DNA of 64,000 nt, taken from NCBI GenBank assembly GCA_023443455.1, contig JAEZUE010000047.1, positions 149,982 through 213,981 of the forward strand. The letters are read 5' to 3'. The notes beneath the pieces are model-generated. The model was not told where the DNA came from. It ran no database searches and worked only from the letters and a program-made list of their open reading frames with translations. Below are positions 33,283 through 41,812 of this stretch, one piece after another. Position numbers and translations under genes: made by a program. How positions within the stretch are numbered: position 1 is the stretch's first letter; each line of letters opens with the position of its first letter. Source of the DNA: Verrucomicrobiota bacterium. Lineage in GTDB: Bacteria > Verrucomicrobiota > Verrucomicrobiia > Opitutales > Opitutaceae.

Positions 33283-34614
33283 ATGAACACCATCGTGGTC
33301 ATCGACGACGAGCCGGTCATCCGGGAGATGCTCGTCCGGCATCTCGAGGCCCATGGCTGGAATGTGCTCGAGGCCGACAACGGCGACACCGGCCTGGCCC
33401 TCGTCAACGCCCACCGCCCGGCCGCGGTCGTCTGCGACCTGCTGATGCCGGGCACCACCGGCTTCAACGTCTGCCGCGCCATCCGCGCCCGGCGCGACAA
33501 ACTCGGCGACGTCGCCATCATCGTCACCACCGGCAGCGACTTCGCGACCGACCGGCAAAACGCATTCGAGGCGGGCGCGGATTACTACCTGATCAAACCG
33601 ATCAGCCCCGCCGAGATCATCGCGATCCTCGACCCCGTGGCGGCACGTCTTCCGGCCTCCCCGTCTCCCGCCGCCGCCGCACCCGACCGACCGACCGACG
33701 GCACCACGATCGTACGGTTCTGGGGCGTGCGCGGCTCGATCGCCACCCCCGGCCCGGATACGGTGCGCTACGGAGGAAACACCAGCTGCGTCGAGGTGCG
33801 CTGCGGCAACGAAATCCTGATTCTGGACGCAGGCACGGGTATCCGTCCCTTGGGCGAGAGCCTGCGGAAGGAGTTCTCCGAACGCCCACTCTCGGTGAAC
33901 ATCCTGCTCTCCCACACGCACTGGGACCACATCCAGGGACTGCCGTTCTTCGGGCCGATCCACGACCAGGGCCGGGAGACCACCATCCTCGGTTACGAAG
34001 GGGCCAAACAAAGCCTGCTCAAGTCGCTCGCTTCCCAGATGGACAGCACCTTCTTCCCGATCGGCATGGACCGGCTCGCGGGCAAGGTGACGGTGCGGGA
34101 ACTGCACGAGTTGGAGTTCCGCGCCGGCCACACGCGGGTCCAGGGCATTTTCACCAACCACCCCGGAGTCACGTTGGCCTACCGGCTCTGCACGCCCGGG
34201 GGCGGGGTCGTCTTCATGCCCGACGCGGAAATCATCCCGGCCGGCGCACGGCAAAAGGCGGCCGCGGGCGGCGGCGACGAGGCGAACACCATCGATTTCG
34301 CCGCCTACAAGAACCAGCTTCTGGCGGAGTTCGCCTTGGGCGCCGAGCTGTTCATCTGCGACGCGCAGTACACCCGGGAAGAATACGAGCGGCGGGTCGG
34401 CTGGGGCCACAGTTGTATCGACGAAACCGTGCGCCTCGCGATCGCGGCCAAGGTCCGGCGACTGGTTCTTTTCCACCACGATCCCACCCACGACGACCAC
34501 ATGATCGACCATCTGGTCGCACAGGCCCGGGCTCTCGCCCTCGAGGCCCGGTCCTCGCTCGAGATCGAAGCCGCCGCCGAGGGCATGGAAATCGCCCTGC
34601 CGAAAAAGCGCTGA
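33283..34614 (+). CDS. Response regulator receiver fused to metallo-beta-lactamase-fold hydrolase
   Basis: A 443-residue protein. Residues 1-120 are a CheY-like receiver: VVIDDEPVIREML, phospho-acceptor Asp in AVVCDLLMPGTTGF, and conserved Lys in DYYLIKPISP. After an Ala/Pro linker, residues 140-430 form an MBL-fold domain of the PhnP/RNase Z-like type: SILLxH-equivalent NILLSHTHWDHIQGLPFF, the later GAELFICDAQYTREEY, and LFHHDPTHDDH. The metal ligands are intact. This would be a phosphorylation-controlled hydrolase, possibly of a cyclic nucleotide or phosphodiester. No sensor kinase is adjacent. Confidence 0.88.
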   Translation: MNTIVVIDDEPVIREMLVRHLEAHGWNVLEADNGDTGLALVNAHRPAAVVCDLLMPGTTGFNVCRAIRARRDKLGDVAIIVTTGSDFATDRQNAFEAGADYYLIKPISPAEIIAILDPVAARLPASPSPAAAAPDRPTDGTTIVRFWGVRGSIATPGPDTVRYGGNTSCVEVRCGNEILILDAGTGIRPLGESLRKEFSERPLSVNILLSHTHWDHIQGLPFFGPIHDQGRETTILGYEGAKQSLLKSLASQMDSTFFPIGMDRLAGKVTVRELHELEFRAGHTRVQGIFTNHPGVTLAYRLCTPGGGVVFMPDAEIIPAGARQKAAAGGGDEANTIDFAAYKNQLLAEFALGAELFICDAQYTREEYERRVGWGHSCIDETVRLAIAAKVRRLVLFHHDPTHDDHMIDHLVAQARALALEARSSLEIEAAAEGMEIALPKKR

Positions 34615-34652
34615 GCTTTTCCGGCAGAGACCAAAGCGGCCCGCCAACGGCG

Positions 34653-35267
34653 TCAGTCCGCGTACTTCACCGAACAGCCGTAGGGCCGAGTGACCGGCGT
34701 GGCCACCGGCCGCCCGGCCTTCAAGTCCGCCAACGCGGCCAAGACATAGTTCTGCGCTCCGGCCACGTCGGCCGGCTTGGCCGAGGGGACACTGTCGATC
34801 GCCCCAGAGTAGACCACCTTGCCCTCGGCATCGATGACGAACATCTGCGGGGTATTCGTGGCGTGGTAGAGGTGGCCGACACTGCCTGCCTCATCGAGCA
34901 GGACCGACGTCGGCATCGCGCCCTTCTCGGCCGTGGTTTTGTTCCAGTCCGCCGCCGAGAAGTGGCCCTGTTTGCCCGGTGCCGAAGAGCAAATCGACAG
35001 CCACACCGCGCCATCGGCCACGGCCGCCTGCTGCGTCTTCTGCATGTTGCCGGAGGAGTAGTGTTTCACGACGAAGGGACAACCGTGGTTGATCCACTCC
35101 AGCACGACTACCTTGCCCCGGTAGGTCGAAAGCGAATGGGCGACACCATGGGTATCGGTGAGGGTGAAATCCGGCGCCGCCTGGCCGACTTCGGGCCGGC
35201 CAAAAGCGGGCAACAGGGAGGCGGTCGCGATCAATACGAGCGTGAGACAACGAGCGAGTGTGTTCAT
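34653..35267 (-). CDS. Secreted thioredoxin-fold protein (AhpC/TSA/redoxin family)
   Basis: A 204-residue exported protein with a signal peptide (MNTLARCLTLVLIATASLLPAF). The fold is of the redoxin type: GQAAPDFTLTDTHGVAHSLS, KVVVLEWINHGCPFVVKHY and TPQMFVIDAEGKVVYSGAID. The active-site motif is HGCPFVVKH with one visible Cys, not a CxxC. This is typical of peroxiredoxin-like or thiol-disulfide proteins of Planctomycetes and Verrucomicrobia with unknown partners. The C terminus has another Cys (PYGCSVKYAD), a potential resolving residue. Convergent with the response-regulator gene. Confidence 0.8.
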   Translation of the reverse strand: MNTLARCLTLVLIATASLLPAFGRPEVGQAAPDFTLTDTHGVAHSLSTYRGKVVVLEWINHGCPFVVKHYSSGNMQKTQQAAVADGAVWLSICSSAPGKQGHFSAADWNKTTAEKGAMPTSVLLDEAGSVGHLYHATNTPQMFVIDAEGKVVYSGAIDSVPSAKPADVAGAQNYVLAALADLKAGRPVATPVTRPYGCSVKYAD

Positions 35268-35379
35268 GGTGAAACGGTGGTTGAGGGTTCTGCCGTCTCC
35301 GGGTAGGGAGAGGGCGGCGCACTCAAACGACATTGATTCATCCCGCAAGTGCCGCCGGCCCTTTCGTTTTCCAACCGCC

Positions 35380-35472
35380 ATGCCTTTCCGCGTCACGAAA
35401 CAGGAACAACAGATCCTGAGCTTCCTCGCCCTCCTCATCGTTCTCGGCGTGCTCGGGATGTTGTTGATCTAG
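35380..35472 (+). CDS. Candidate 30-residue single-helix membrane protein
   Basis: A very short frame encoding MPFRVTKQEQQILSFLALLIVLG plus GMLLI. It starts with a charged segment ending in KQEQQ and continues into one membrane helix to the C terminus. The first residues resemble the N-terminal anchor of ComEA-like helix-hairpin-helix proteins of this phylum, so it may be a remnant or an independent small protein. No ribosome-binding site was seen, and it is divergent from the redoxin gene with a 112-bp spacer. Confidence 0.35.
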   Translation: MPFRVTKQEQQILSFLALLIVLGVLGMLLI

Positions 35473-35604
35473 CGTCACTTTCCTCGCCATAAGCGCGCCC
35501 GCCGCCCGCGAGCGCCCGCCGGGTGCGGAAAGAATACCTTTCCCGAACGATAAGTTTACCTCTTGCCAGACCGCCCCGGGGACCGAACCTCGGCGGGCTT
35601 CAAG

Positions 35605-36792
35605 ATGATCATCCGTCCGAAGACTCGCGGTTTTGTTTGCATCACGGCCCACCCGCAGGGCTGTGCCGCTCACGTACAGCACCAGATCGACACGGTGCTC
35701 GAGCGTGGCCCCATCCCCAACGGCCCCAAGAAGGTGTTGGTCATCGGCTCCTCGACGGGCTTCGGCATGGCCTCCCGCGTCGCGGCCGCATTCGGTTCCG
35801 GGGCCGCGACCTTCGGCGTCTTTTTCGACCGACCTTCCGAAGAGGACCGTACCGCGACCGCCGGTTGGTACAACACCGCGGCCTTCCACTCCGCCGCCCA
35901 CAAGGCCGGGCTCTACGCCGAAAGCATCAACGGCGACGCTTTTACCGACGACATCAAGCGCCAGACCATCGAGGCGTTGAAGAACGGCATCGGGCCAGTC
36001 GACCTCATCGTCTATTCGCTCGCGTCGCCCCGGCGCACTCATCCACGCACCGGCGCCGTGCACCGATCCTGCCTCAAGCCGATCGGCGCGCCGTACACGA
36101 ACAAGACCGTGGATACGGAGACGGGCGAGGTCAGCGAGATCACCATCGAACCGGCCACGGAGACCGAAATCGCCGACACCATCGCCGTCATGGGCGGCGA
36201 TGATTGGGAGATGTGGATCAACACCCTCGACGAGGCCAAACTCATCGCTCCGGGCGCCTCGACCATGGCCTACTCCTACATCGGGCCGGAAGTCACCTGG
36301 GCGGTCTACAAAAACGGCACCATCGGCATGGCCAAGAACGACCTCGATGCTGCCGCCAAGCGCCTCAACGCCACGATGCGCGTCAACGGCTACGGCCGCG
36401 CCTTCGTCTCCGTCAACAAGGCGCTCGTCACCCAGGCCAGCGCCGCGATCCCCGTCGTGCCGCTCTACATCTCGATCCTCTACAAGATCATGAAGGAGCG
36501 CGGCCTGCACGAAGGCTGCATCGAGCAGATCGACCGGCTCTATCGCACCCAGATGTACGGCGGCAACGGCCTCGAGTTCGACGAAGCGGGCCGAGTGCAC
36601 ATCGACGACTGGGAAATGCGCCCCGAGGTACAGGCCGAAGTCGGCCGGCTGTGGCCACTGGTCACCACCGAGAACCTCTGTGAGATCGCCGACTTCTCCG
36701 GCTACCGCAGCGACTTCCTCAAACTCTTCGGCTTCGGTTGGGACGGCGTCGACTACGATGCCGACACCGACCCGCACGTCGAGTTGCCCTGA
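35605..36792 (+). CDS. fabV: Trans-2-enoyl-CoA/ACP reductase (FabV family)
   Basis: A 395-residue NADH-dependent enoyl reductase completing each cycle of fatty-acid elongation. The start MIIRPKTRGFVCITAHPQGC is the classic FabV N terminus; an upstream extension to 35563 is not conserved-looking. The NAD motif is KKVLVIGSSTGFGMASRVA, and YSLASPRRTHP lies in the core. The family active site Y-x8-K is visible as TMAYSYIGPEV continuing to TIGMAKNDLDAAAKRLN. The C terminus ends EIADFSGYRSDFLKLFGFGW, again typical. It lies upstream of the alpha-oxoamine synthase gene, in a lipid-related neighbourhood. Confidence 0.93.
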   Translation: MIIRPKTRGFVCITAHPQGCAAHVQHQIDTVLERGPIPNGPKKVLVIGSSTGFGMASRVAAAFGSGAATFGVFFDRPSEEDRTATAGWYNTAAFHSAAHKAGLYAESINGDAFTDDIKRQTIEALKNGIGPVDLIVYSLASPRRTHPRTGAVHRSCLKPIGAPYTNKTVDTETGEVSEITIEPATETEIADTIAVMGGDDWEMWINTLDEAKLIAPGASTMAYSYIGPEVTWAVYKNGTIGMAKNDLDAAAKRLNATMRVNGYGRAFVSVNKALVTQASAAIPVVPLYISILYKIMKERGLHEGCIEQIDRLYRTQMYGGNGLEFDEAGRVHIDDWEMRPEVQAEVGRLWPLVTTENLCEIADFSGYRSDFLKLFGFGWDGVDYDADTDPHVELP

Positions 36793-36803
36793 ACCAAGCT
36801 TGC

Positions 36804-36928
36804 GGCCGAGTGACGAGCGTCGAGGGGCCGATCACAGAGGAGATCGGGCGAAGCACTCTTGATGGAAGCCCGCCACCGATGGTTTGGCGCTCGTCCCTCG
36901 ACGCTCGCGTCTCGACAGCATCATCACG
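36804..36928 (-). repeat. Intergenic repeat, copy A (palindromic, about 125 bp)
   Basis: The 308-bp gap between fabV and the next gene contains a repeat also found at 52554-52689 in the opposite orientation. Its ends are a 13-bp inverted repeat (CGAGCGTCGAGGG at 36814-36826 and CCCTCGACGCTCG at 36895-36907). On the minus strand it reads CGTGATGATGC, then CGAGCGTCGAG, then CGAGCGCCAA, matching copy B block by block with a more variable middle. The rest of the gap (36929-37100) is C-rich sequence with no recognised feature apart from the short leader of the next gene. Confidence 0.7.
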
Positions 36929-37100
36929 CATAGGAGCCGACGCTTCGGTTGCCGCTCCTTCCCGAGGCCGAGTCTCTCGACTCGGCCCTGCTGTCCCCCC
37001 CAGGGAGCGACGAGCTCCGGCCCACGGCCCCCCCCCGACTTTCGGCCACGGCTTTCCCATTGCCAGCGTGCATGCCTGCGCCCTTCCTTTCCCGTTTCCC

Positions 37101-38297
37101 ATGGCCTTTCCGTTCTTCTCCCGCACCCGCAACGCGATCGCCGCCCGCTGTGCCGACGATCCCGCCACGAAGGCCCGGCTCCGCTTCGCCCCTTATTACC
37201 ACGCCATGGAGGAGCAGCAGGGAACCCGTATCCGGCTCGATGGCCGCGACATGGTCATGCTCGCAAGCAACGATTACCTCGGACTCTCCTTCCACCCGAA
37301 GGTGATCGAGGCCGGCCAGAAGGCCCTCGCCCGCTGGGGAGCGAGCACGACCGGAGCCCGCGTCTCCAACGGTTCCCGTTCCTACCACCATTCCCTCGAG
37401 GAAAAACTCGCCGCCTTCCTCGGCAAGGAGGCCTGCCACGTGCACGCGGCCGGCTACCTCTCCTGCATGTCGGGCATCGCCGCTTTCGCCGCCAAGGGCG
37501 ACGTCGTTCTCGCCGACAAGAACATCCACTCCTGTCTCTGGGACGGTATCCGCCTCTCGATGGCCACCGTCGAGCGCTTCGCCCACAACAACCCCGACGA
37601 TCTGCGCGACGTCGCGCGCACCATGCCCGACGACGCGGCCCGCCTCCTCGTGCTCGAGGGCGTCTACTCGATGGAGGGGCACATCGCGAAACTCCCCGAA
37701 CTGCTCTCCGTCGCCGAAGAGTTCGAAACTTTCAACGTGCTCGACGACGCCCACGGCTTCGGCGTGCTCGGCCGCGAGGGCCGCGGCACCGCCGACCACT
37801 TCGGCCTGGGCGACAAGGTCGACCTCATCGTCGGCAGCCTGTCGAAATCGCTCGGCAGCACCGGCGGTTTCGTCGCGGGCAAGCGCGAGTCCATCGAGTA
37901 CCTTCGTACTCATTCTAAACACACAATCTTCAGCGCCGCGCTCAGCCCCGCCCAGGCCGCCGCCGCCGAAGCGTCGCTCGAGCTGCTCCAACGCGAGCCC
38001 CAGCACCGCGAACGCCTCTGGGCCAACACCCGCCGCTACGTCGCCTTCCTCCAATCGCTCGGCCTCGACACCTGGGGCAGCGAGACTCCGGCCGTGCCGA
38101 TCGTCGTCGGCTCCAAGGAACGCGCCTACCGATTCTGGCAACTGCTCATGGAAAAAGGCGTGTTCACGGTCATGTCGATCGCGCCCGCCGTGCCGCCGGG
38201 CAAGGACCTGATCCGCACCGCCGTTTCCGCGCTCCACTCCGACGACGACCTCGACCGGATCGAGGCCGCCTTCGCCTACGCCGCCAAGCGGCTCTGA
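37101..38297 (+). CDS. Alpha-oxoamine synthase family PLP enzyme (serine palmitoyltransferase/KBL/BioF-like)
   Basis: A 398-residue enzyme condensing an amino acid with an acyl-CoA or acyl-ACP with decarboxylation. Motifs include NDYLGLSFHPKVIEAG, GARVSNGSRSYHHSLE, the ring-stacking His in NIHSCLWDGIRL, VLEGVYSMEGHIAKL, the NVLDDAHGFGVLG Asp-x-x-His, and the Schiff-base Lys in VGSLSKSLGSTGG. The LEGVYSM-G-I segment is shared with serine palmitoyltransferases and with KBL, so sequence alone does not separate them. The lipid genes converging from the right, including a ketoreductase-like SDR and dedicated ACP, favour a sphingolipid-type role. Biotin synthesis genes are absent here. Confidence 0.83.
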   Translation: MAFPFFSRTRNAIAARCADDPATKARLRFAPYYHAMEEQQGTRIRLDGRDMVMLASNDYLGLSFHPKVIEAGQKALARWGASTTGARVSNGSRSYHHSLEEKLAAFLGKEACHVHAAGYLSCMSGIAAFAAKGDVVLADKNIHSCLWDGIRLSMATVERFAHNNPDDLRDVARTMPDDAARLLVLEGVYSMEGHIAKLPELLSVAEEFETFNVLDDAHGFGVLGREGRGTADHFGLGDKVDLIVGSLSKSLGSTGGFVAGKRESIEYLRTHSKHTIFSAALSPAQAAAAEASLELLQREPQHRERLWANTRRYVAFLQSLGLDTWGSETPAVPIVVGSKERAYRFWQLLMEKGVFTVMSIAPAVPPGKDLIRTAVSALHSDDDLDRIEAAFAYAAKRL

Positions 38298-38331
38298 AGG
38301 CCGCCGCCGCGAGCGCACCGGCACCGCCGCC

Positions 38332-39390
38332 CTACTTCAGCGCGGACACGACGGCCTCGGCCGATTCCCTCCAGGTCGGCAACGGGCGGTCGAGCGCGGC
38401 GCGCGTGAGTTCACCCACCCACGCCTCGTCGGTCAGCAGCCGCCGCAAGCCGTCGGTCCAGGCGGCGATGTCCTCGCCGGGCAACGTCACACAGCCGCCC
38501 CCGCCCGCGTGTTCGAGGAGAGCGGGAATCGCGCTGCACACGCAGGGCAGACCGCCCCAGAGCGCCTCGATCACCGGCAGCCCGTTCCCCTCCGCCCGCG
38601 AGGGAAAAACCCCGGCGACACAGTGCTCGGCCAGCACCGCCACCGCCCCGTCCGCCAACGGCCCGTGGTGGCGCAAACGCGGCTGCCTCCGCACCAGTTC
38701 GCGCACCCGGCGCTCGATCGCGCCTCCAAAATGCGGATTCACGCGGCCGACCAGATGCACCGAAAACTCGAGTCCCTCGGCCCACAGGCGCTCCGCCGCG
38801 TCGAGCAGCAGCGCCTGGTTCTTCCGCGGCTCGAGGATGCCGACCATCAACAAGGCCGGCACGCCGGAGGGGCGTTCCCGGTGGCGCGTCCGCGGGCGGC
38901 CGGCGCCGTCGGCACCGAGAGGGAATGCCACCACCTCGCCACGCGGCACCATCCGGCCCCATGCCCAATACGCCAGGAGCTCCGCGCGACTCGTTTCGGA
39001 AATCGCCAGCACCCGGTCGAACGCCGCCAGCAGCTTCATGTATCCGGGATGCCGTGCGACGCTCTGCGGCCACGTCGTCTGCGGGAACTTCATCGGGATC
39101 GCATCGTAGTAGACGACGGCCGTGCGGCAGCCGGGCGCGGCGAGCCACGCGCCGAAGCCGGGGCGCTCCCCCTCGCTGAAGAGCTCGGGCGTGAACAACC
39201 AGTCCTCCGGGCCGGGCGCCACCGCCGCACCGTCGGCCGTCTGCCAGCGGCGCGCCCGCCCGTCCCAGCGCACCGCCCGGAGACCATCCCCCGACAGCGC
39301 GCCCAGCTCCGCGCGCAATCGCGCACCCACACGCTGGATACCCGAGTGGTGGCCCGAACGGGCGGCTTTCGTGGTGTCGAAGTAGATCAC
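38332..39390 (-). CDS. Glycosyltransferase family 4 protein
   Basis: A 352-residue GT-B enzyme. The start is the GTG at 39390, overlapping the stop of the upstream gene (GTGA); it gives VIYFDTTKAARSGHHSGIQRVG, a typical GT4 opening. Later ALLMVGILEPRKNQALLLDA and VAGVFPSRAEGNGLPVIEALWGG (E-x7-E donor-site motif) are clear. Last gene of the minus-strand lipid operon. It probably adds a sugar to a lipid anchor or glycolipid head. Donor unknown. Confidence 0.85.
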   Translation of the reverse strand: MIYFDTTKAARSGHHSGIQRVGARLRAELGALSGDGLRAVRWDGRARRWQTADGAAVAPGPEDWLFTPELFSEGERPGFGAWLAAPGCRTAVVYYDAIPMKFPQTTWPQSVARHPGYMKLLAAFDRVLAISETSRAELLAYWAWGRMVPRGEVVAFPLGADGAGRPRTRHRERPSGVPALLMVGILEPRKNQALLLDAAERLWAEGLEFSVHLVGRVNPHFGGAIERRVRELVRRQPRLRHHGPLADGAVAVLAEHCVAGVFPSRAEGNGLPVIEALWGGLPCVCSAIPALLEHAGGGGCVTLPGEDIAAWTDGLRRLLTDEAWVGELTRAALDRPLPTWRESAEAVVSALK

Positions 39391-40616
39391 GTTTCGTCCC
39401 GGATCCGCGCGAGCAGCCGCGACGCATTGCGGTGCACATCGAAATTCCCGACCACCCACTCCCTCGCGGCGCCGCGCAGCCGTTCGCAAAGCGCATCGTC
39501 GGTCGAGAGCCGGCGCCAAGCATCGAGCCACGAGGCGTCGTCGTCGACCGCGGCCACCAGCCCGGTATGTTCATGCGCGATCGCCTCGGTCGTGGCCGCC
39601 GCCGGCGACGTCACGACCAACGTGCCCGCGGCCATCGCCTCCGGAATCACGTTCGGCAGCCCGTCACGGTCGCCATTGCGGGCGACCACTCCGGTGTGGA
39701 CGAGCACATCGGCCCACGCCAACGCCGCAAAAATCTCCTCGATCGGGCGATGCCCCATCAGCTCCACGGTCGCCCCCAGACGCAGCGCATGGATCTGCGC
39801 GGCCAACCGCGGATACAGCGGTCCGTCGCCGTAGAGTCGCGCCTCGATCTGCAGTCCGGCATCGCGGGCCGCCGCATAGAGCTCGAGCTGCCGCAGCAGT
39901 CCTTTCTTCTCCACCAACCGCGCCACACAGACGACCCGAAGGACGCGCCGATCGGGGCGCAACGGCTTGTACGGGGGCAGCACATCGAGGCCGCGACGGA
40001 TCACCACGAGCTTGGAGTCCGGCACCGCCCGTTCGCGCAGCGTGGCCGCCGCCATCTCGGTCGAGGTCCGGACGAAGCGCGCCAGGGCGATCTTCTCGCG
40101 CAGCAGCCAGTCGCCGCCGTGTTCATAGATATCGTACGCGTGCGCCGCCATGCTGAAGGGAATCCCCGTCAGCCGCCACACCGACCAGGCCGCGCCCGTC
40201 GGCGCCGAGGCCCAGACCGCGTGCACGTGCCGCGGCCGTTCCCGACGGAACCGTTGCGCCTCGACCACGCCGTAGCCCGCCCCGAGCAGATTCTCCCAGA
40301 AGTTGAACCAGCCCGGCGGCGGCCGCAGCACCATCGCGCGCATCATGTCCGCGAAGAAACCACCGCGCGTGCGCCAGGTCTCGAGGGGCAGGCGCCAGAG
40401 GACGGTGAACAGGCGCCAGCGGTTGAACTGCTCCACGGGCATGCCGTCGAACTCCCGCGCCCCGCCCCAGAGGGAAACCAGGCGCAGGCGCACGCCCTTC
40501 GCCCGCAGCGCCGTCACCTCCCGTTGAAGGAAGGTTTCCGTCGGATACGGAAAGCGGGTGAAAAGCAGGACGATCTCCCCCTCCGGCTTGGCTGAAGACG
40601 GTTCCGGCATCGGCAT
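39387..40616 (-). CDS. Glycosyltransferase family 4 protein
   Basis: A 409-residue GT-B enzyme. Start MPMPEPSSAKPEGEIVLLFTRF lies 7 bp after the stop of the MGDG-synthase-like gene; a longer frame up to 40658 overlaps that gene and is less likely. Conserved parts are RFPYPTETFLQREVTALRA, HVHAVWASAPTGAAW, VVCVARLVEKKGLLRQLE, EARLYGDGPLYPRL and GLPNVIPEAMAAGTLVV with the E-x7-E pattern. It resembles colanic-acid/WcaL-type transferases. Translationally coupled with the following GT4 through a 4-bp overlap. Confidence 0.87.
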   Translation of the reverse strand: MPMPEPSSAKPEGEIVLLFTRFPYPTETFLQREVTALRAKGVRLRLVSLWGGAREFDGMPVEQFNRWRLFTVLWRLPLETWRTRGGFFADMMRAMVLRPPPGWFNFWENLLGAGYGVVEAQRFRRERPRHVHAVWASAPTGAAWSVWRLTGIPFSMAAHAYDIYEHGGDWLLREKIALARFVRTSTEMAAATLRERAVPDSKLVVIRRGLDVLPPYKPLRPDRRVLRVVCVARLVEKKGLLRQLELYAAARDAGLQIEARLYGDGPLYPRLAAQIHALRLGATVELMGHRPIEEIFAALAWADVLVHTGVVARNGDRDGLPNVIPEAMAAGTLVVTSPAAATTEAIAHEHTGLVAAVDDDASWLDAWRRLSTDDALCERLRGAAREWVVGNFDVHRNASRLLARIRDET

Positions 40617-40623
40617 GGGGGAA

Positions 40624-41811
40624 CTAGACGGGGAACGGTCGCGGGAGCCCGGCCGCATCGTAGCCGAGCCCGACGATCTCGTGGATGAGCACCGGCGGAT
40701 CCTCCTCGTAGCGGATCGCCTCGAAGCGAGCCTTCGCCTCGGCGAAGGCGCCCGGCTCGTTGATCCAGGATTCCATCACGGCGCGGAAACTCTGCACCGA
40801 GTCGATGATCGGGCACGCCGCGCCCCGCTCGAAGAACTTCACCGTCAGGCTCTCCTGCGGCATGATGCTGCCGTAGCCGTTGAAGATGATCGGGCAGCGG
40901 AAATTGAGCGCCTTCGCGCAGGTCGTGGTCCCGCCCCGCGTGACAATCGCGTCGCTGACCTGCAGCAGACGATGCATCTCGTCGGTGTAACCATCTATGA
41001 AACACGAGAATTCGGGATGCTGCGCCCGCCAGTGGACCGCCTCCGAATACGTGCGCGCGTTCCGCCCGCAAACCACGATCGCCTGCACCCGGTCCGCGAA
41101 CTCGGCGAGCACCGGAAGCAGCTCCATGTGCTGGTTGGCGCCGTTGCCGCCCGTGCCGAGCAACACCGTGAAGCGGTCGTCGCGCAGGCCCAGCTGCTCC
41201 GTCAGGAACCGTCGACGGCGGTCGGCATCGAAGACATCGTGGCTCGAGCGCGGCCGCATGAGGTGCCCGCGGACCTTCGCCCGCTCCGCGGGAAGCCCGA
41301 GCTTCACCGCGTAGTCCCGGGCGGTCGGGGTACGAGAGAAATAGAGGTCGACCGTCCGGTCGACCCAGTTCCGGCTGTAGCCGTACCCCCCCGAGAACTC
41401 GCCGCAGTAGGTGACGCACCGCACGTTGTCGGCCCCGAGCTCGGCGCGAGCGACCTCGAAGTAGCCCCGATTGAGGCAGTCGTGCACGCTGAAGACGAGA
41501 TGCGGGCGGTAGTCGCGGAGCAGTTCGCGGTAGTAGCGTTTCCCGAAGCTGATGTTGTCCCGGTTGATGATGCTCAGCCCCTCGACCAGCATGTAGTAGG
41601 GATGATGCAACCACGGGGCCTTCCGCTGGACCCAGTTGTAGAAGTCCACCCCCCAACGGCCCACGACCGACGACTTCTCGAGCAGCTGCTCGATGCGCAC
41701 GTCGACCCGATGTTTGTACAGCTCGAACGCCCACTCGGCGAACGCCTGTGCGCGCGCGTCGTGGCCTCCGCCGGTGCTCGAGGTGAGAACGAGGATGCGT
41801 ACTTGGCTCAC
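40624..41811 (-). CDS. MGDG-synthase/GT28-like glycosyltransferase
   Basis: A 395-residue GT-B protein of the family that glycosylates diacylglycerol (MGD1, UgtP) and lipid II (MurG). Start is GTG, 1 bp after the preceding stop. The N-terminal ILVLTSSTGGGHDARAQAFAEW is the MGDG_synth signature (GGGH). VTYCGEFSGGYGYSRNWVDR, YFSRTPTARDYAVKLGLP, VLLGTGGNGANQHMELLPVL and DAIVTRGGTTTCAKAL (the TRGGxTT UDP-sugar pocket) follow. The probable reaction is transfer of hexose from a UDP-sugar to a lipid acceptor at the inner membrane. The acceptor may be the product of the upstream ketosynthase/reductase genes. Confidence 0.85.
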   Translation of the reverse strand: MSQVRILVLTSSTGGGHDARAQAFAEWAFELYKHRVDVRIEQLLEKSSVVGRWGVDFYNWVQRKAPWLHHPYYMLVEGLSIINRDNISFGKRYYRELLRDYRPHLVFSVHDCLNRGYFEVARAELGADNVRCVTYCGEFSGGYGYSRNWVDRTVDLYFSRTPTARDYAVKLGLPAERAKVRGHLMRPRSSHDVFDADRRRRFLTEQLGLRDDRFTVLLGTGGNGANQHMELLPVLAEFADRVQAIVVCGRNARTYSEAVHWRAQHPEFSCFIDGYTDEMHRLLQVSDAIVTRGGTTTCAKALNFRCPIIFNGYGSIMPQESLTVKFFERGAACPIIDSVQSFRAVMESWINEPGAFAEAKARFEAIRYEEDPPVLIHEIVGLGYDAAGLPRPFPV

Positions 41812-41812
41812 G

